A stretch of 46,725 nucleotides of DNA from JAKFWI01 sp035549875 (GCA_035549875.1 DASZPV010000065.1:1-46725), one strand, 5' to 3'; shown: positions 35,373-44,313, counted from the stretch's first letter. Translations and numbers: made by a program. The notes: a model not told the origin generated them from the sequence alone.

Positions 35373-35861
35373 TCAGCGGTACGGCGCATCCTGTTCCAGA
35401 TTTTTCGCGATTTCCCGCTCCCAGCGATCGCCATTCGCCAGCAGGCGGGTCTTGTCATAGTAGAGTTCTTCCCGCGTCTCGGTCGCGAATTCGAAATTCG
35501 GCCCTTCGACGATCGCATCAACGGGACAGGCTTCCTGGCAGAAGCCGCAATAGATGCATTTGACCATGTCGATGTCGTAGCGGGTGGTGCGGCGGCTGCC
35601 GTCAGCGCGCGGCTCTGCCTCGATCGTGATCGCCTGCGCCGGGCAGATTGCTTCGCAGAGCTTGCAGGCGATGCAGCGCTCTTCTCCATTCGGATAGCGG
35701 CGTAGCGCATGCTCGCCGCGGAAACGCGGGCTGAGCGGACCTTTTTCAAACGGGTAATTGATCGTCGGCTTCCGGCGTAGGAAATACTTGATAGCAAGGA
35801 AGAACGCGCCGAGGAAATCCACCATCAGCGCACCGCGTATTGTTTGGATTATTCGACGCAT
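35373..35861 (-). CDS. nuoI: NADH-quinone oxidoreductase subunit I (two 4Fe-4S clusters)
   Basis: NuoI carries clusters N6a and N6b, which pass electrons toward NuoB. Two ferredoxin motifs are visible: CIACKLCEAICP (Cys63, 66, 69, 73) and CIYCGFCQEACP (Cys102, 105, 108, 112). The N-terminal amphipathic region and the FRGEHALRRYPNGEERC segment are standard. At 162 aa it is full length, 10 bases after nuoH. Confidence 0.98.
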   Translation of the reverse strand: MRRIIQTIRGALMVDFLGAFFLAIKYFLRRKPTINYPFEKGPLSPRFRGEHALRRYPNGEERCIACKLCEAICPAQAITIEAEPRADGSRRTTRYDIDMVKCIYCGFCQEACPVDAIVEGPNFEFATETREELYYDKTRLLANGDRWEREIAKNLEQDAPYR

Positions 35862-35871
35862 CGAACTTCCC

Positions 35872-36945
35872 CTAGCCGCCCGAAGGGCGGCCGAAATAGG
35901 CCACGTAACCCGCGATGAGCGTCACCGCCACCAAAGTTGTCGGCAAGAACAGCTTCCACCCGATCCGCATGAGTTGATCGTAGCGGTAGCGCGGCACGAT
36001 CGCCTTCACCATCGCGAACAGGAAGAAGACGAACCAGATTTTGCCGTAAAGCACCAAGAACCCGAGGAACGGGTTGTCCACCGGCCCCCACAGCCCGTGC
36101 CAGCCGCCGAGGAACAGGATGGAGATCATCGCGCACATCAGCACGATGTTCAGATATTCCCCGATCATGAAGAGCAAATACGGCGTCGAGGAATATTCGA
36201 CCTGATAGCCGGCCACGAGTTCGGATTCGGCCTCGGGCAGATCGAACGGCGGCCGGTTGGTTTCGGCCAGCGCGGAGATGAAGAAGATCACCATCATCGC
36301 AAACATCACCACGCCAAGCAGGATGTTGTCCGGGAACTTGCCGAAGTTCAGAATCTCGAAGCCGTGCCAAGCCCAGATGCCGGCGCGCTGGTGATTGACG
36401 ATGTCGGTCAGATTAAGCGAACCGACCAATAGCAGCACGGTGATGATCACGAAGCCGATCGAAACCTCGTAGCTCACCATCTGCGCGGCGCTGCGCAATG
36501 CGCCCAGGAACGGATATTTCGAATTGCTTGCCCAGCCGCCCATGATGATGCCGTAGACGCCGAGCGATGAGACGGCGAACAGATACAAAATCCCGACGTT
36601 GATATTGCTGATCACCCAGCCGGGGGCGATCGGAACGACGGCCCAGGCCGCGAAAGCCAGCACAAAGGTAATCAGCGGCGCGAGGATAAACACAGTCTTG
36701 TTCGCGCCAGCCGGAATCACGATCTCCTTCATGACGAATTTCAGGAAATCGGCGAAACTCTGTAGCAGGCCAAAGGGCCCGACGACGTTCGGCCCCTTGC
36801 GTATTTGCACCGCCGCCCAGACCTTTCGGTCAAAAAGCAGGATGAACGCCAAGGTCAGCAGCAGCATGACCATAATCAAAAGAATCTGACCCACGCCGCC
36901 CCAGAAGCCCCAGATCGGACCCCAATCCTTGATCAGTCCACCCAT
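35872..36945 (-). CDS. nuoH: NADH-quinone oxidoreductase subunit H
   Basis: NuoH forms much of the quinone chamber and joins the hydrophilic and membrane arms. The 357-aa protein has about eight spans. It includes QIRKGPNVVGPFGLLQSFAD, the acidic loop region ALAETNRPPFDLPEAESELV with GYQVEYSS, and WVAALFGAVYVG-like hydrophobic helices elsewhere. It lies four bases after nuoG and ten before nuoI, in standard order. Confidence 0.97.
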   Translation of the reverse strand: MGGLIKDWGPIWGFWGGVGQILLIMVMLLLTLAFILLFDRKVWAAVQIRKGPNVVGPFGLLQSFADFLKFVMKEIVIPAGANKTVFILAPLITFVLAFAAWAVVPIAPGWVISNINVGILYLFAVSSLGVYGIIMGGWASNSKYPFLGALRSAAQMVSYEVSIGFVIITVLLLVGSLNLTDIVNHQRAGIWAWHGFEILNFGKFPDNILLGVVMFAMMVIFFISALAETNRPPFDLPEAESELVAGYQVEYSSTPYLLFMIGEYLNIVLMCAMISILFLGGWHGLWGPVDNPFLGFLVLYGKIWFVFFLFAMVKAIVPRYRYDQLMRIGWKLFLPTTLVAVTLIAGYVAYFGRPSGG

Positions 36946-36949
36946 GGCC

Positions 36950-39022
36950 CTACTCCGCCGCTACGCGAGCGGGCGCGGCTTGCGCGGCCCAATATGATTT
37001 CGAACACTCCGCCATCGTCTGGCTGGCGCGGGCGATCGGGTTGGTCAGGAAAAAGTCCTGGATCGCGCCGACGAACGGCTCGTCACTCACCGCGCCCGCT
37101 TCGCCGACTGAGGCGAGATCGAGCGCATCCAGACCGCCCGGCGCATAGTTCACATGGCCGAATGTTGGATGATCTTCGATCATTTTGGCGCGTAACGCCG
37201 CCAGATCGTCATATGGCAGCGTCTTGCTCAATTGAGCCGAAAGCGCACGAACTATCGTCCAGTCCTCGCGCGCTTCGCCCTTCGGGAAAACAGCACGCTC
37301 ACCGTATTGAACGCGCCCCTCGGTGTTCACCCACGTAGCGTGTTTTTCGGCATAGGCCGCGCCCGGCAGAACGATATCCGCCCGGTGTGCGCCCCGGTCT
37401 CCGTGGCTGCCGAGATAGATCACCGTTGAGGCGCCCGGCGGCGGCAGGTCGATCTCATCGACGCCAAGGAGAAAAAGCGTTTCGATCCGCCCAAACTGAG
37501 CCGCTTCGATCATCCCGGCGGCGTCGAGCCCGCCCGGTCCGGGCAGGAAGCCCATATCCAAACCCGCCACGCGCGCCGCGGCGGTGTGCAAGACGTTGAA
37601 ACCGTTCCAGCCATCGCCCGCTTTCGCCAGCCCGGCAGCGGCCCGCAGAATCTGTGGCCCATCCTTCCGCGCCAGCGCCCCGGCGCCGACGATCACCATC
37701 GGTTTGGCCGCGCCTTGGAGCGCGTCGAGGAACGCATGCGGCGCGGTGAGCGCTTTGGGACCCTGGCCCAAATATTCGTACTTGAACGAAAGGTCCCGCC
37801 GTTCGCCGATCACCCCGACTCGGGCGCCGCGCAGCCACGCTTTGCGGATACGCGCGTTCATCACCGCGGCTTCCCAGCGCGGATTGACGCCTACCAGCAA
37901 AATGGCGTCGGCTTGATCGATGCCGGCGATGGTTGAGTTGAACAGGTATGACTGGCGCGGCCCGCCGCCGATCTTCGCGCCATCCGGGCGGCAATCGGTG
38001 CTGGCCACGCCAAGCGAGCGCATCAGATCGAGCGTGGCCTTCATGCTTTCCGCACAAGCCAGATCACCAGCGATCGCGCCGATCTTGGCAGGGTCTTTTT
38101 TCAAAGCCTCCGCCGTACGTTGAAGCGCGTCCGGCCAAGTCACCGGGCGCAATTTGCCGTTCGTGCGCACATAGGGCCTATCAAGGCGCTGGCGGCGCAG
38201 GCCATCGACGGCATGGCGCGTCTTGTCGGAAATCCATTCCTCGTTGATGTCCTCGTTTACGCGCGGCAGACAGCGCATGACTTCCTGATTGCGCGCATCG
38301 AGGCGGATCGCGCTGCCGAGCGCATCCATCACGTCGACGGTCTCTGTCTTGGTCAGTTCCCATGGACGGGCATTGAAGGCGTAAGGTTTGGACGTAAGCG
38401 CGCCAACGGGGCAGAGATCGACTATATTCGCCGAAAGCTCGCTGGTCAGCGCGCTTTCGAGATAGGTGGTGATTTCCATGTCTTCGCCGCGACCGGTGGC
38501 TCCAAGTTCCGGAACGCCAGCCACTTCGGTCGCGAAGCGGACGCAGCGCGTGCACTGGATGCAGCGGTTCATGCTCGTCTTGACAAGCGGGCCCATTTCC
38601 TTGTCTTCGACCGCGCGCTTGCTTTCATCGAACCGCGAGCCGCCGCGGCCATAGGCCAGCGCCTGGTCCTGCAAGTCGCACTCGCCGCCCTGATCGCAGA
38701 TCGGGCAATCGAGCGGATGGTTGATCAGCAAAAATTCCATCACGCCGTGACGGGCCTTTTTCACCAGCGGCGAATTGGTGATGAAGGTTGGAGGCGAGCC
38801 ATCCTTGCTCGGCGGCTGATCCTTCACCTGCTGGGCGCAGGACGCGACGGGCTTGGGCGCGCCCTTCACTTCGATCAAGCACATGCGGCAATTGCCGGCG
38901 ATGCTCAGCCGTTCGTGATAGCAAAAACGCGGAATCTCCGCACCGCCCGCCTCGCACGCCTGTAACAGCGTGTACTCGCCAGGCACATCGATCTCGACGC
39001 CATCGACGACCACTTTTGTCAT
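36950..39022 (-). CDS. nuoG: NADH-quinone oxidoreductase subunit G
   Basis: NuoG is the largest hydrophilic-arm subunit and holds clusters N1b, N4 and N5. The 2Fe-2S ligands are Cys34, 45, 48 and 62; the His-ligated cluster is in NHPLDCPICDQGGEC (His102, Cys106, 109, 115); the third set is Cys154, 157, 160 and 204. A molybdopterin-oxidoreductase-like domain follows. I see no N7-type CxxC set beyond these. The ATG at 39022 overlaps the stop of the YciI-like gene as ATGA and gives 690 aa. The 16 codons upstream are not conserved. Confidence 0.97.
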   Translation of the reverse strand: MTKVVVDGVEIDVPGEYTLLQACEAGGAEIPRFCYHERLSIAGNCRMCLIEVKGAPKPVASCAQQVKDQPPSKDGSPPTFITNSPLVKKARHGVMEFLLINHPLDCPICDQGGECDLQDQALAYGRGGSRFDESKRAVEDKEMGPLVKTSMNRCIQCTRCVRFATEVAGVPELGATGRGEDMEITTYLESALTSELSANIVDLCPVGALTSKPYAFNARPWELTKTETVDVMDALGSAIRLDARNQEVMRCLPRVNEDINEEWISDKTRHAVDGLRRQRLDRPYVRTNGKLRPVTWPDALQRTAEALKKDPAKIGAIAGDLACAESMKATLDLMRSLGVASTDCRPDGAKIGGGPRQSYLFNSTIAGIDQADAILLVGVNPRWEAAVMNARIRKAWLRGARVGVIGERRDLSFKYEYLGQGPKALTAPHAFLDALQGAAKPMVIVGAGALARKDGPQILRAAAGLAKAGDGWNGFNVLHTAAARVAGLDMGFLPGPGGLDAAGMIEAAQFGRIETLFLLGVDEIDLPPPGASTVIYLGSHGDRGAHRADIVLPGAAYAEKHATWVNTEGRVQYGERAVFPKGEAREDWTIVRALSAQLSKTLPYDDLAALRAKMIEDHPTFGHVNYAPGGLDALDLASVGEAGAVSDEPFVGAIQDFFLTNPIARASQTMAECSKSYWAAQAAPARVAAE

Positions 39023-39324
39023 GTCAGGACAACCTTGGTCAGCGCGTCCTTGCCGACGACGGTGGTCCATTCGCGTACCCGCCAGGACTTCGCGACGCCA
39101 TGCGCGACATAAGGATCGGCGGCGGCGATCCGTTCGACGTCGCCAGCGGTTTCCGCCTTGAACACCATCACGCCGCCATCGAGCGGGTGAGCTAGAGCGC
39201 CAGCGAGCACAAGGTCTCCGCGCTCGGCGTGCAGGTTGAGAAACGCAAGGTGCGCGGCGCGGTGCGGCGTACGCTCTTCCAGCACGTTCGGTCCAAAATC
39301 GTAGAAGAGAAGGAAGTGCTTCAC
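39019..39324 (-). CDS. YciI-like (YCII-domain) protein inside the nuo operon
   Basis: A 101-residue protein of the dimeric alpha/beta-barrel YciI family. It opens VKHFLLFYDFGPNVLEERTP, and the putative active-site pair is His25 (RAAHLAFL) and Asp70 (ADPYVAHGV). GDLVLAGALAHPLDGGVMVF is the typical central strand pair. No reaction is firmly assigned to most members. The GTG at 39324 is five bases after the nuoF stop, and the gene's stop overlaps the nuoG start as ATGA, so it is probably translated with the complex I genes. The frame is open 50 codons further inside nuoF without similarity. A function in complex I is inference from position only. Confidence 0.88.
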   Translation of the reverse strand: MKHFLLFYDFGPNVLEERTPHRAAHLAFLNLHAERGDLVLAGALAHPLDGGVMVFKAETAGDVERIAAADPYVAHGVAKSWRVREWTTVVGKDALTKVVLT

Positions 39325-39329
39325 GTTTT

Positions 39330-40643
39330 CTACTCCGCGGCTACGGCGGCGGGCGTGAGCACCTGGTGCACGCCCTTGGCCGAACGATAGCGATCGATGC
39401 GCTGCTCGATCTCGCCGCGGAAATGGCGGATGAGCCCCTGAATGGGCCAGGCCGCCGCGTCGCCCAGCGCGCAAATCGTGTGGCCTTCGACCTGTCCGGC
39501 CACGTCGAGCAGTAGATCAATTTCACTGTGCTCGGCTTCACCCATCGCCATGCGTTCCAGCACGCGCCACATCCAGCCCGTGCCTTCACGGCACGGCGTA
39601 CACTGGCCGCAGCTTTCATGCTTGTAGAAATAGGCGATGCGCGCAATGGCGCGGATCAGGTCGGTCGAATTGTCCATCACGATCACCGCCGCCGTGCCGA
39701 GACCTGATTTGACTTCGCGCAGCGCGTCGAAATCCATCAGCACGGTTTCGCATATCTGGGCCGGGATCAGCGGCACGGACGAACCACCCGGAATGATCGC
39801 CTTCAGATTGCTCCAACCGCCGCGCACGCCGCCGCAATAGGTTTCGATGAGTTCCTTAAGCGGAATGCTCATCGCTTCTTCGACATTGCACGGCTTGTTC
39901 ACGTGCCCGGAGACGCAATAGACTTTTGTGCCGGTATTGTTGGCGCGACCGAAGCCGGCGAACCATTTTGCGCCGCGGCGCAGGATCGTCGGCACGACGG
40001 CTATCGATTCGACATTGTTAACCGTTGTGGGGCAGCCATAGAGCCCCACATTCGCGGGGAAGGGCGGCTTCAGGCGCGGCTGGCCTTTCTTGCCTTCTAG
40101 GCTTTCAAGCAGGGCAGTTTCTTCTCCGCAGATATAGGCCCCGGCGCCGTGGTGGACGTAACAGTCGAAATCCCAGCCATGGATGTTGTTCGTGCCGATC
40201 AGCTTGGCTTCGTAAGCTTCCTTGATCGCGGCTTCGAGAACTTCGCGCTCCTTGACGTATTCGCCGCGAATATAAATGTACGCCACGTTGGCGCGCATCG
40301 CGAACGACGCAATCAGGCAGCCTTCGATCAGCAAATGCGGATCATGGCGCATCATGTCGCGGTCTTTGCACGTGCCTGGCTCAGATTCGTCGGCGTTCAC
40401 GACGAGATAGTGCGGCCGGTCCTTCACCTCTTTCGGCATGAACGACCATTTTAGCCCGGTCGGGAAACCCGCGCCGCCCCGGCCGCGCAGCCCGGAATCC
40501 TTGGTGTTCTGAATAATCCAGTCGCGTCCAGCCGCGATCATGTCGGCCGTGCTGTTCCACGCACCGCGCTTTCTGGCCGCTTCGAGCCGCCAATCCTGCA
40601 AACCGTAAAGGTTCAGGAAAATGCGATCCTTGTCAGCGAGCAT
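39330..40643 (-). CDS. nuoF: NADH-quinone oxidoreductase subunit F (NADH/FMN site)
   Basis: NuoF binds NADH and FMN and carries cluster N3, the electron entry point. GRGGAGFPTG (54-63) and the GAGAYICGEETALLESLEGK region form the nucleotide and flavin sites. The 4Fe-4S ligands are in CGQCTPC (Cys345, 348, 351) plus Cys391. The ATG at 40643 overlaps the end of the small membrane-protein gene by 11 bases and gives 437 aa. The upstream 40 codons are not conserved. Confidence 0.97.
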   Translation of the reverse strand: MLADKDRIFLNLYGLQDWRLEAARKRGAWNSTADMIAAGRDWIIQNTKDSGLRGRGGAGFPTGLKWSFMPKEVKDRPHYLVVNADESEPGTCKDRDMMRHDPHLLIEGCLIASFAMRANVAYIYIRGEYVKEREVLEAAIKEAYEAKLIGTNNIHGWDFDCYVHHGAGAYICGEETALLESLEGKKGQPRLKPPFPANVGLYGCPTTVNNVESIAVVPTILRRGAKWFAGFGRANNTGTKVYCVSGHVNKPCNVEEAMSIPLKELIETYCGGVRGGWSNLKAIIPGGSSVPLIPAQICETVLMDFDALREVKSGLGTAAVIVMDNSTDLIRAIARIAYFYKHESCGQCTPCREGTGWMWRVLERMAMGEAEHSEIDLLLDVAGQVEGHTICALGDAAAWPIQGLIRHFRGEIEQRIDRYRSAKGVHQVLTPAAVAAE

Positions 40644-40878
40644 TTTTATTTCTCGAATAGATCGTCCACGCGCGCCAGCCGACATAGACAGCGCCAAACA
40701 GCGCCACCCATATTTTCGGCGATGAAAGAGGCAGGTGCTCTTGGAAGGCGTAATAGCCGGCAAGGCCGATCAGCACGATCGCCAGCAGCCCGAACGTCGC
40801 CACAAGGAACGCAGAGCCTGCGACCTTGCCGGCTTGTGCGGGCGTTCCATTTTTGGGAGACGGCGCCGTATCGCTCAT
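40633..40878 (-). CDS. Small two-span membrane protein between nuoE and nuoF, unknown function
   Basis: An 81-residue protein with a polar, Pro/Ser/Thr-rich N-terminus and two hydrophobic segments: AFLVATFGLLAIVLIGLAGY and IWVALFGAVYVGWRAWTIY. It ends in a basic tail (SRNKNAR). I do not recognise a named family. Its ATG overlaps the nuoE stop as ATGA and its end overlaps nuoF by 11 bases, so the reading frame is held in place by translational coupling on both sides. That supports a real gene. Small accessory or assembly protein for complex I is one possibility, not shown by sequence. Confidence 0.8.
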   Translation of the reverse strand: MSDTAPSPKNGTPAQAGKVAGSAFLVATFGLLAIVLIGLAGYYAFQEHLPLSSPKIWVALFGAVYVGWRAWTIYSRNKNAR

Positions 40879-41534
40879 TGCGCCTTCTCCGGCAGGTTGG
40901 GCAATTTGATCTTTTCGGCAAGCGAGCCATCATAAAGGCGCGGATCATTCAACGTCTGTGGCCCGCCTTCCGGCGCCGAGGTTTGCCGGCCGATCGCCGA
41001 ACCCGGCGCGATCTTTTCGCCGCGCTCCAATGCGTCGATCAGTTTTTCCAGGCTCTCCGGCGTCAGGTCTTCGTGGTAATAATCGTCAATAGCCGCCATC
41101 GGCGCGTTCACGCAGGCGCCGAGACATTCCATCTCTTCCCAGGAGAGCTTGCCGCTCGCCGACGGCGCATGCGAATGGGCGTTGATCCGGCGCTTGCAGA
41201 CTTCCTTGAGCGCCTCGGCCCCGCGCAACATACACGGCGTCGTGCCGCAGATCGCGATGTGATGCTTGCCCACCGGCGCGAGGTGGAACATCGTGTAGAA
41301 CGTGGCTACCTCCAGCACGCGGATACGCGCCATGCCGAGCCGCGCCGCCAGATAGCGGATCGCCGGCTCGCTCACCCAGCCTTCCTGCTTCTGCGCCAGC
41401 CACAGCAGCGGGATCACCGCGCTGGCCTTGCGGTCGGGCGGATATTTCGCTTCCCAAAATTGCGCGACCTTCTCGCTCTCCGCGCTAAACGCGAAGCTAT
41501 CGGGCTGCTGTTCGGCCAGGCGACGCGTGCTCAC
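40875..41534 (-). CDS. nuoE: NADH-quinone oxidoreductase subunit E (2Fe-2S)
   Basis: NuoE holds cluster N1a near the FMN. The thioredoxin-like fold carries ligands Cys96 and Cys101 in AICGTTPCMLRG and Cys137 and Cys141 in MECLGACVNAP. The GTG at 41534 overlaps the nuoD stop as GTGA and gives 219 aa. The frame is open 140 codons further upstream inside nuoD, with no similarity. An extended C-terminus after the cluster (IGRQTSAPEGGPQTLND) is common in alphaproteobacterial members. Confidence 0.96.
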   Translation of the reverse strand: MSTRRLAEQQPDSFAFSAESEKVAQFWEAKYPPDRKASAVIPLLWLAQKQEGWVSEPAIRYLAARLGMARIRVLEVATFYTMFHLAPVGKHHIAICGTTPCMLRGAEALKEVCKRRINAHSHAPSASGKLSWEEMECLGACVNAPMAAIDDYYHEDLTPESLEKLIDALERGEKIAPGSAIGRQTSAPEGGPQTLNDPRLYDGSLAEKIKLPNLPEKAQ

Positions 41535-42742
41535 CGGTCGATCTCCCCGAACACAATGTCGAGCGAGCCGAGGATGGCTGAAACGTCCGCCAGCATGTGG
41601 CCTCTGTTCATGTGATCCATGGCTTGCAGATGCGGAAAGCCCGGTGCGCGAATTTTCAGGCGATACGGACGGTTCGTGCCGTCCGCCACGAGATAGACGC
41701 CGAACTCGCCCTTCGGCGCCTCGACCGCGGCATAGGCTTCGCCGGGGCCGACGTGAAAGCCTTCGGTGTAGAGCTTGAAGTGATGGATCAGCGCTTCCAT
41801 CGAGGTCTTCATTTCCGCGCGGCGCGGCGGCGCGACCTTCGAGTGCTCCGGCATCACTTCGCCCGGCGTCTTGCGCAAGAGCGCGATGCATTGCTGCATG
41901 ATCTTGGTGCTCTCGCGCATTTCCTCGATGCGGCAGAGATAGCGGTCCCAGCAATCGCCGTTCTTGCCGACGGGGATCTTGAATTGCAGCTCATCATAGA
42001 TTTCGTAAGGCTGCGAACGGCGCAGATCCCATGCGAGGCCAGAGCCGCGCGCCATTACGCCGGAAAAGCCCCAGGCATAGACATCCTCCGGCGGGACTAT
42101 GCCGATATCGACATTGCGCTGTTTAAAGATGCGGTTTTCGGTGACCAGCGTCTCGATGTCGTCGATCACTTTCGGGAAATGCGAACAAAACCCGTCGATG
42201 TCCTCGATCAGCGCCGGCGGCAAATCCTGGTGCACGCCGCCGGGCCGGAAATAGGCCGCGTGCATACGGCTGCCGGACGCGCGCTCGTAGAACACCATCA
42301 GCTTTTCGCGCTCTTCAAAGCCCCAGAGCGGCGGCGTCAGCGCGCCGACATCCATCGCCTGCGTGGTGACGTTGAGAATGTGGCTGAGCAGGCGCCCGAT
42401 TTCGGAATAGAGCACGCGGATGATCTGCGCCCGCCGCGGCACTGCGATGCCCGCGATGCGCTCGATAGCCAGGCAGAACGCGTGCTCCTGGTTCATCGGC
42501 GCGACGTAATCGAGCCGGTCGAAATACGGCAGCGCCTGCAGATAGGTTTTGTATTCGATCAGCTTCTCGGTGCCGCGGTGCAGGAGTCCGATATGTGGGT
42601 CAACGCGCTCGACGACTTCGCCGTCGAGTTCCAGGACCAGCCGTAGCACGCCATGCGCGGCCGGATGCTGCGGACCAAAATTGATCGTGAAATTGCGCTT
42701 TTCTTCCGGCGGCGCGGGTACGTTCGAGAGATCGTCAGCCAT
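41531..42742 (-). CDS. nuoD: NADH-quinone oxidoreductase subunit D
   Basis: NuoD (49-kDa-like) forms the quinone pocket with NuoB and descends from the large subunit of NiFe hydrogenases. FTINFGPQHPAAHGVLRLVL with the quinone-binding His is at the N-terminus. GLLHRGTEKLIEYKTYLQAL and the C-terminal DIVFGEIDR are typical. At 403 aa it is a separate polypeptide, not fused to NuoC. Its ATG overlaps nuoC by eight bases. Confidence 0.98.
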   Translation of the reverse strand: MADDLSNVPAPPEEKRNFTINFGPQHPAAHGVLRLVLELDGEVVERVDPHIGLLHRGTEKLIEYKTYLQALPYFDRLDYVAPMNQEHAFCLAIERIAGIAVPRRAQIIRVLYSEIGRLLSHILNVTTQAMDVGALTPPLWGFEEREKLMVFYERASGSRMHAAYFRPGGVHQDLPPALIEDIDGFCSHFPKVIDDIETLVTENRIFKQRNVDIGIVPPEDVYAWGFSGVMARGSGLAWDLRRSQPYEIYDELQFKIPVGKNGDCWDRYLCRIEEMRESTKIMQQCIALLRKTPGEVMPEHSKVAPPRRAEMKTSMEALIHHFKLYTEGFHVGPGEAYAAVEAPKGEFGVYLVADGTNRPYRLKIRAPGFPHLQAMDHMNRGHMLADVSAILGSLDIVFGEIDR

Positions 42743-43370
42743 TCGACTGCGCCTTCTTCTCGTCCTCGCGCCGGATTACGTCGTCCATGCCTTCCCACGG
42801 CGAGAGGAAATCGAAATTGCGATATTCCTGGCGCAGCAGGACGGGCTCGTACACCACGCGCTTCTGCTCGGTGTCGTAGCGCACTTCGACGTGGCCGGTG
42901 AGCGGGAAATCCTTGCGCAACGGAAAGCCAACGAAGCCGTAATCGGTGAGCAGGCGGCGCAAATCCGGATGACCGGAAAACAGAATGCCGTACATATCGA
43001 ACGCTTCGCGCTCGAACCAATTGGCCGCCGGATAAACCTGGATTGCCGACGGCACCGGGGTTTTCTCGTCGGTCAGCACCTTCACCCGGATGCGTTGGTT
43101 TTTCCGCATCGACAGAAGATGATAAACGACTTCAAACCTTTTATCCCGGGCCGGATAATCGACACCGCAAATATCCACCAGAGTCGTGAATTGGCAGCGC
43201 TGGTCGCCGCGCAGATAGCTGAGCAGGGCGACGATATCCTCGGCCTTGGCAATGAGCGTCAGTTCGCCGAAGGCCACCTCATGGGCCAGTATGCTCGCAC
43301 CCACGCCGGCGGCCAACGCCGCGCCAAACTCCTTTAGTACATCTTCGTTGCCCGCGCCGGTATCGCTCAT
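42735..43370 (-). CDS. nuoC: NADH-quinone oxidoreductase subunit C
   Basis: NuoC (30-kDa-like) is a cofactor-free structural subunit of the connecting module. Signatures include TTLVDICGVDYPARDKRFEV, WFEREAFDMYGILFSGHPDL and the GFPLRKDFPLTGHVEVRYD region. The ATG at 43370 overlaps the nuoB stop as ATGA and gives 211 aa. The frame is open 57 codons further into nuoB without similarity. Confidence 0.97.
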   Translation of the reverse strand: MSDTGAGNEDVLKEFGAALAAGVGASILAHEVAFGELTLIAKAEDIVALLSYLRGDQRCQFTTLVDICGVDYPARDKRFEVVYHLLSMRKNQRIRVKVLTDEKTPVPSAIQVYPAANWFEREAFDMYGILFSGHPDLRRLLTDYGFVGFPLRKDFPLTGHVEVRYDTEQKRVVYEPVLLRQEYRNFDFLSPWEGMDDVIRREDEKKAQSNG

Positions 43371-43921
43371 CTGAGGACCGTGCCTTCGCGTCGGATCTTC
43401 CGCTGCAATTGCAACACGCCATAAACAAGCGCTTCCGCCGTCGGCGGGCAGCCGGGCACGTAAATATCGACCGGCACGATGCGGTCGCAGCCGCGCACCA
43501 CGGCATAGGAATAGTGGTAATAGCCCCCGCCGTTTGCGCACGATCCCATCGAGATCACGTAGCGCGGCTCGGGCATCTGGTCGTAGACCTTGCGTAGCGC
43601 CGGGGCCATCTTGTTGGTCAGCGTGCCGGCGACGATCATCACGTCGCTCTGTCGCGGCGAAGCGCGCGGGGCAAAGCCAAAGCGCTCAAGATCATAACGC
43701 GGCATCGAGGCCTGCATCATCTCGACGGCGCAGCACGCTAGGCCAAACGTCATCCACATCAGCGAGCCGGTGCGCGCCCAGGTGATCAGGTCATCGGCGG
43801 CTGCGACGAAAAAGCCCTTGTCGGCCAAATCGTCCGACAGGCCGGTAAAAAAGGGATCGTCTTCGCGCTTGGGGTAGATGTCCGCTGGCGAGTCTTCTTT
43901 GGGCGGTACGATCACTCCCAT
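43367..43921 (-). CDS. nuoB: NADH-quinone oxidoreductase subunit B (cluster N2)
   Basis: NuoB holds the terminal 4Fe-4S cluster N2, which reduces quinone. The ligands are the adjacent Cys63-Cys64 in GLACCAVEMM, Cys128 in SMGSCANGGG and Cys158 in YVPGCPPTAEAL. The ATG at 43921 overlaps the end of nuoA by 10 bases and gives 184 aa. The 24 codons upstream lie in nuoA and are unconserved. Confidence 0.98.
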   Translation of the reverse strand: MGVIVPPKEDSPADIYPKREDDPFFTGLSDDLADKGFFVAAADDLITWARTGSLMWMTFGLACCAVEMMQASMPRYDLERFGFAPRASPRQSDVMIVAGTLTNKMAPALRKVYDQMPEPRYVISMGSCANGGGYYHYSYAVVRGCDRIVPVDIYVPGCPPTAEALVYGVLQLQRKIRREGTVLR

Positions 43922-44277
43922 TCGAGCGCTCCCTTCCGCCATTCGTAGATAAGCCCGACCGTCAGCACGCCCAGGAAAGTCATCACCGACCAATAGCCAA
44001 ACACGCCGATGTCTCCGAGCGCCACCGCGAACGGAAACAGGAACGCGATCTCCAGGTCGAAGATGATGAATAGGATCGAGACGAGGTAAAACCGCACGTC
44101 AAACTTCATCCGTGCATCGTCAAACGCGTTGAAGCCACATTCGTAGGCGGAGACCTTTTCGGTGTCCGGATTCTTGGGCGCCAACACCCAGGCGGCGAGC
44201 ATGAACCCAATGCCCATGGCGCCGGCGAGGCCCATAAAAATGATAATCGGCAGGTAGTCGGTCAGGAAACCAGGCAC
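43912..44277 (-). CDS. nuoA: NADH-quinone oxidoreductase subunit A
   Basis: This is the first gene of the complex I operon. The 121-aa protein has three membrane spans and the loop containing the conserved YECGFNAFDDARMKFDVRFY, the ND3-like region near the quinone site. The start is a GTG at 44277 with no obvious Shine-Dalgarno sequence, but the N-terminal PGFLTDYLPIIIFMG fits family starts. Upstream is a 127-base gap before the OmpA-domain lipoprotein gene, which reads in the same direction. Confidence 0.95.
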   Translation of the reverse strand: MPGFLTDYLPIIIFMGLAGAMGIGFMLAAWVLAPKNPDTEKVSAYECGFNAFDDARMKFDVRFYLVSILFIIFDLEIAFLFPFAVALGDIGVFGYWSVMTFLGVLTVGLIYEWRKGALEWE

Positions 44278-44313
44278 GGTATGTTCGACTCGCGGGGCTG
44301 AAATTCCGCGCCG

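Noticed and set aside
41597..42646. A 349-codon plus-strand ORF opposite nuoD
   Set aside because: Antisense shadow produced by codon bias; no recognisable domain and no ribosome site.
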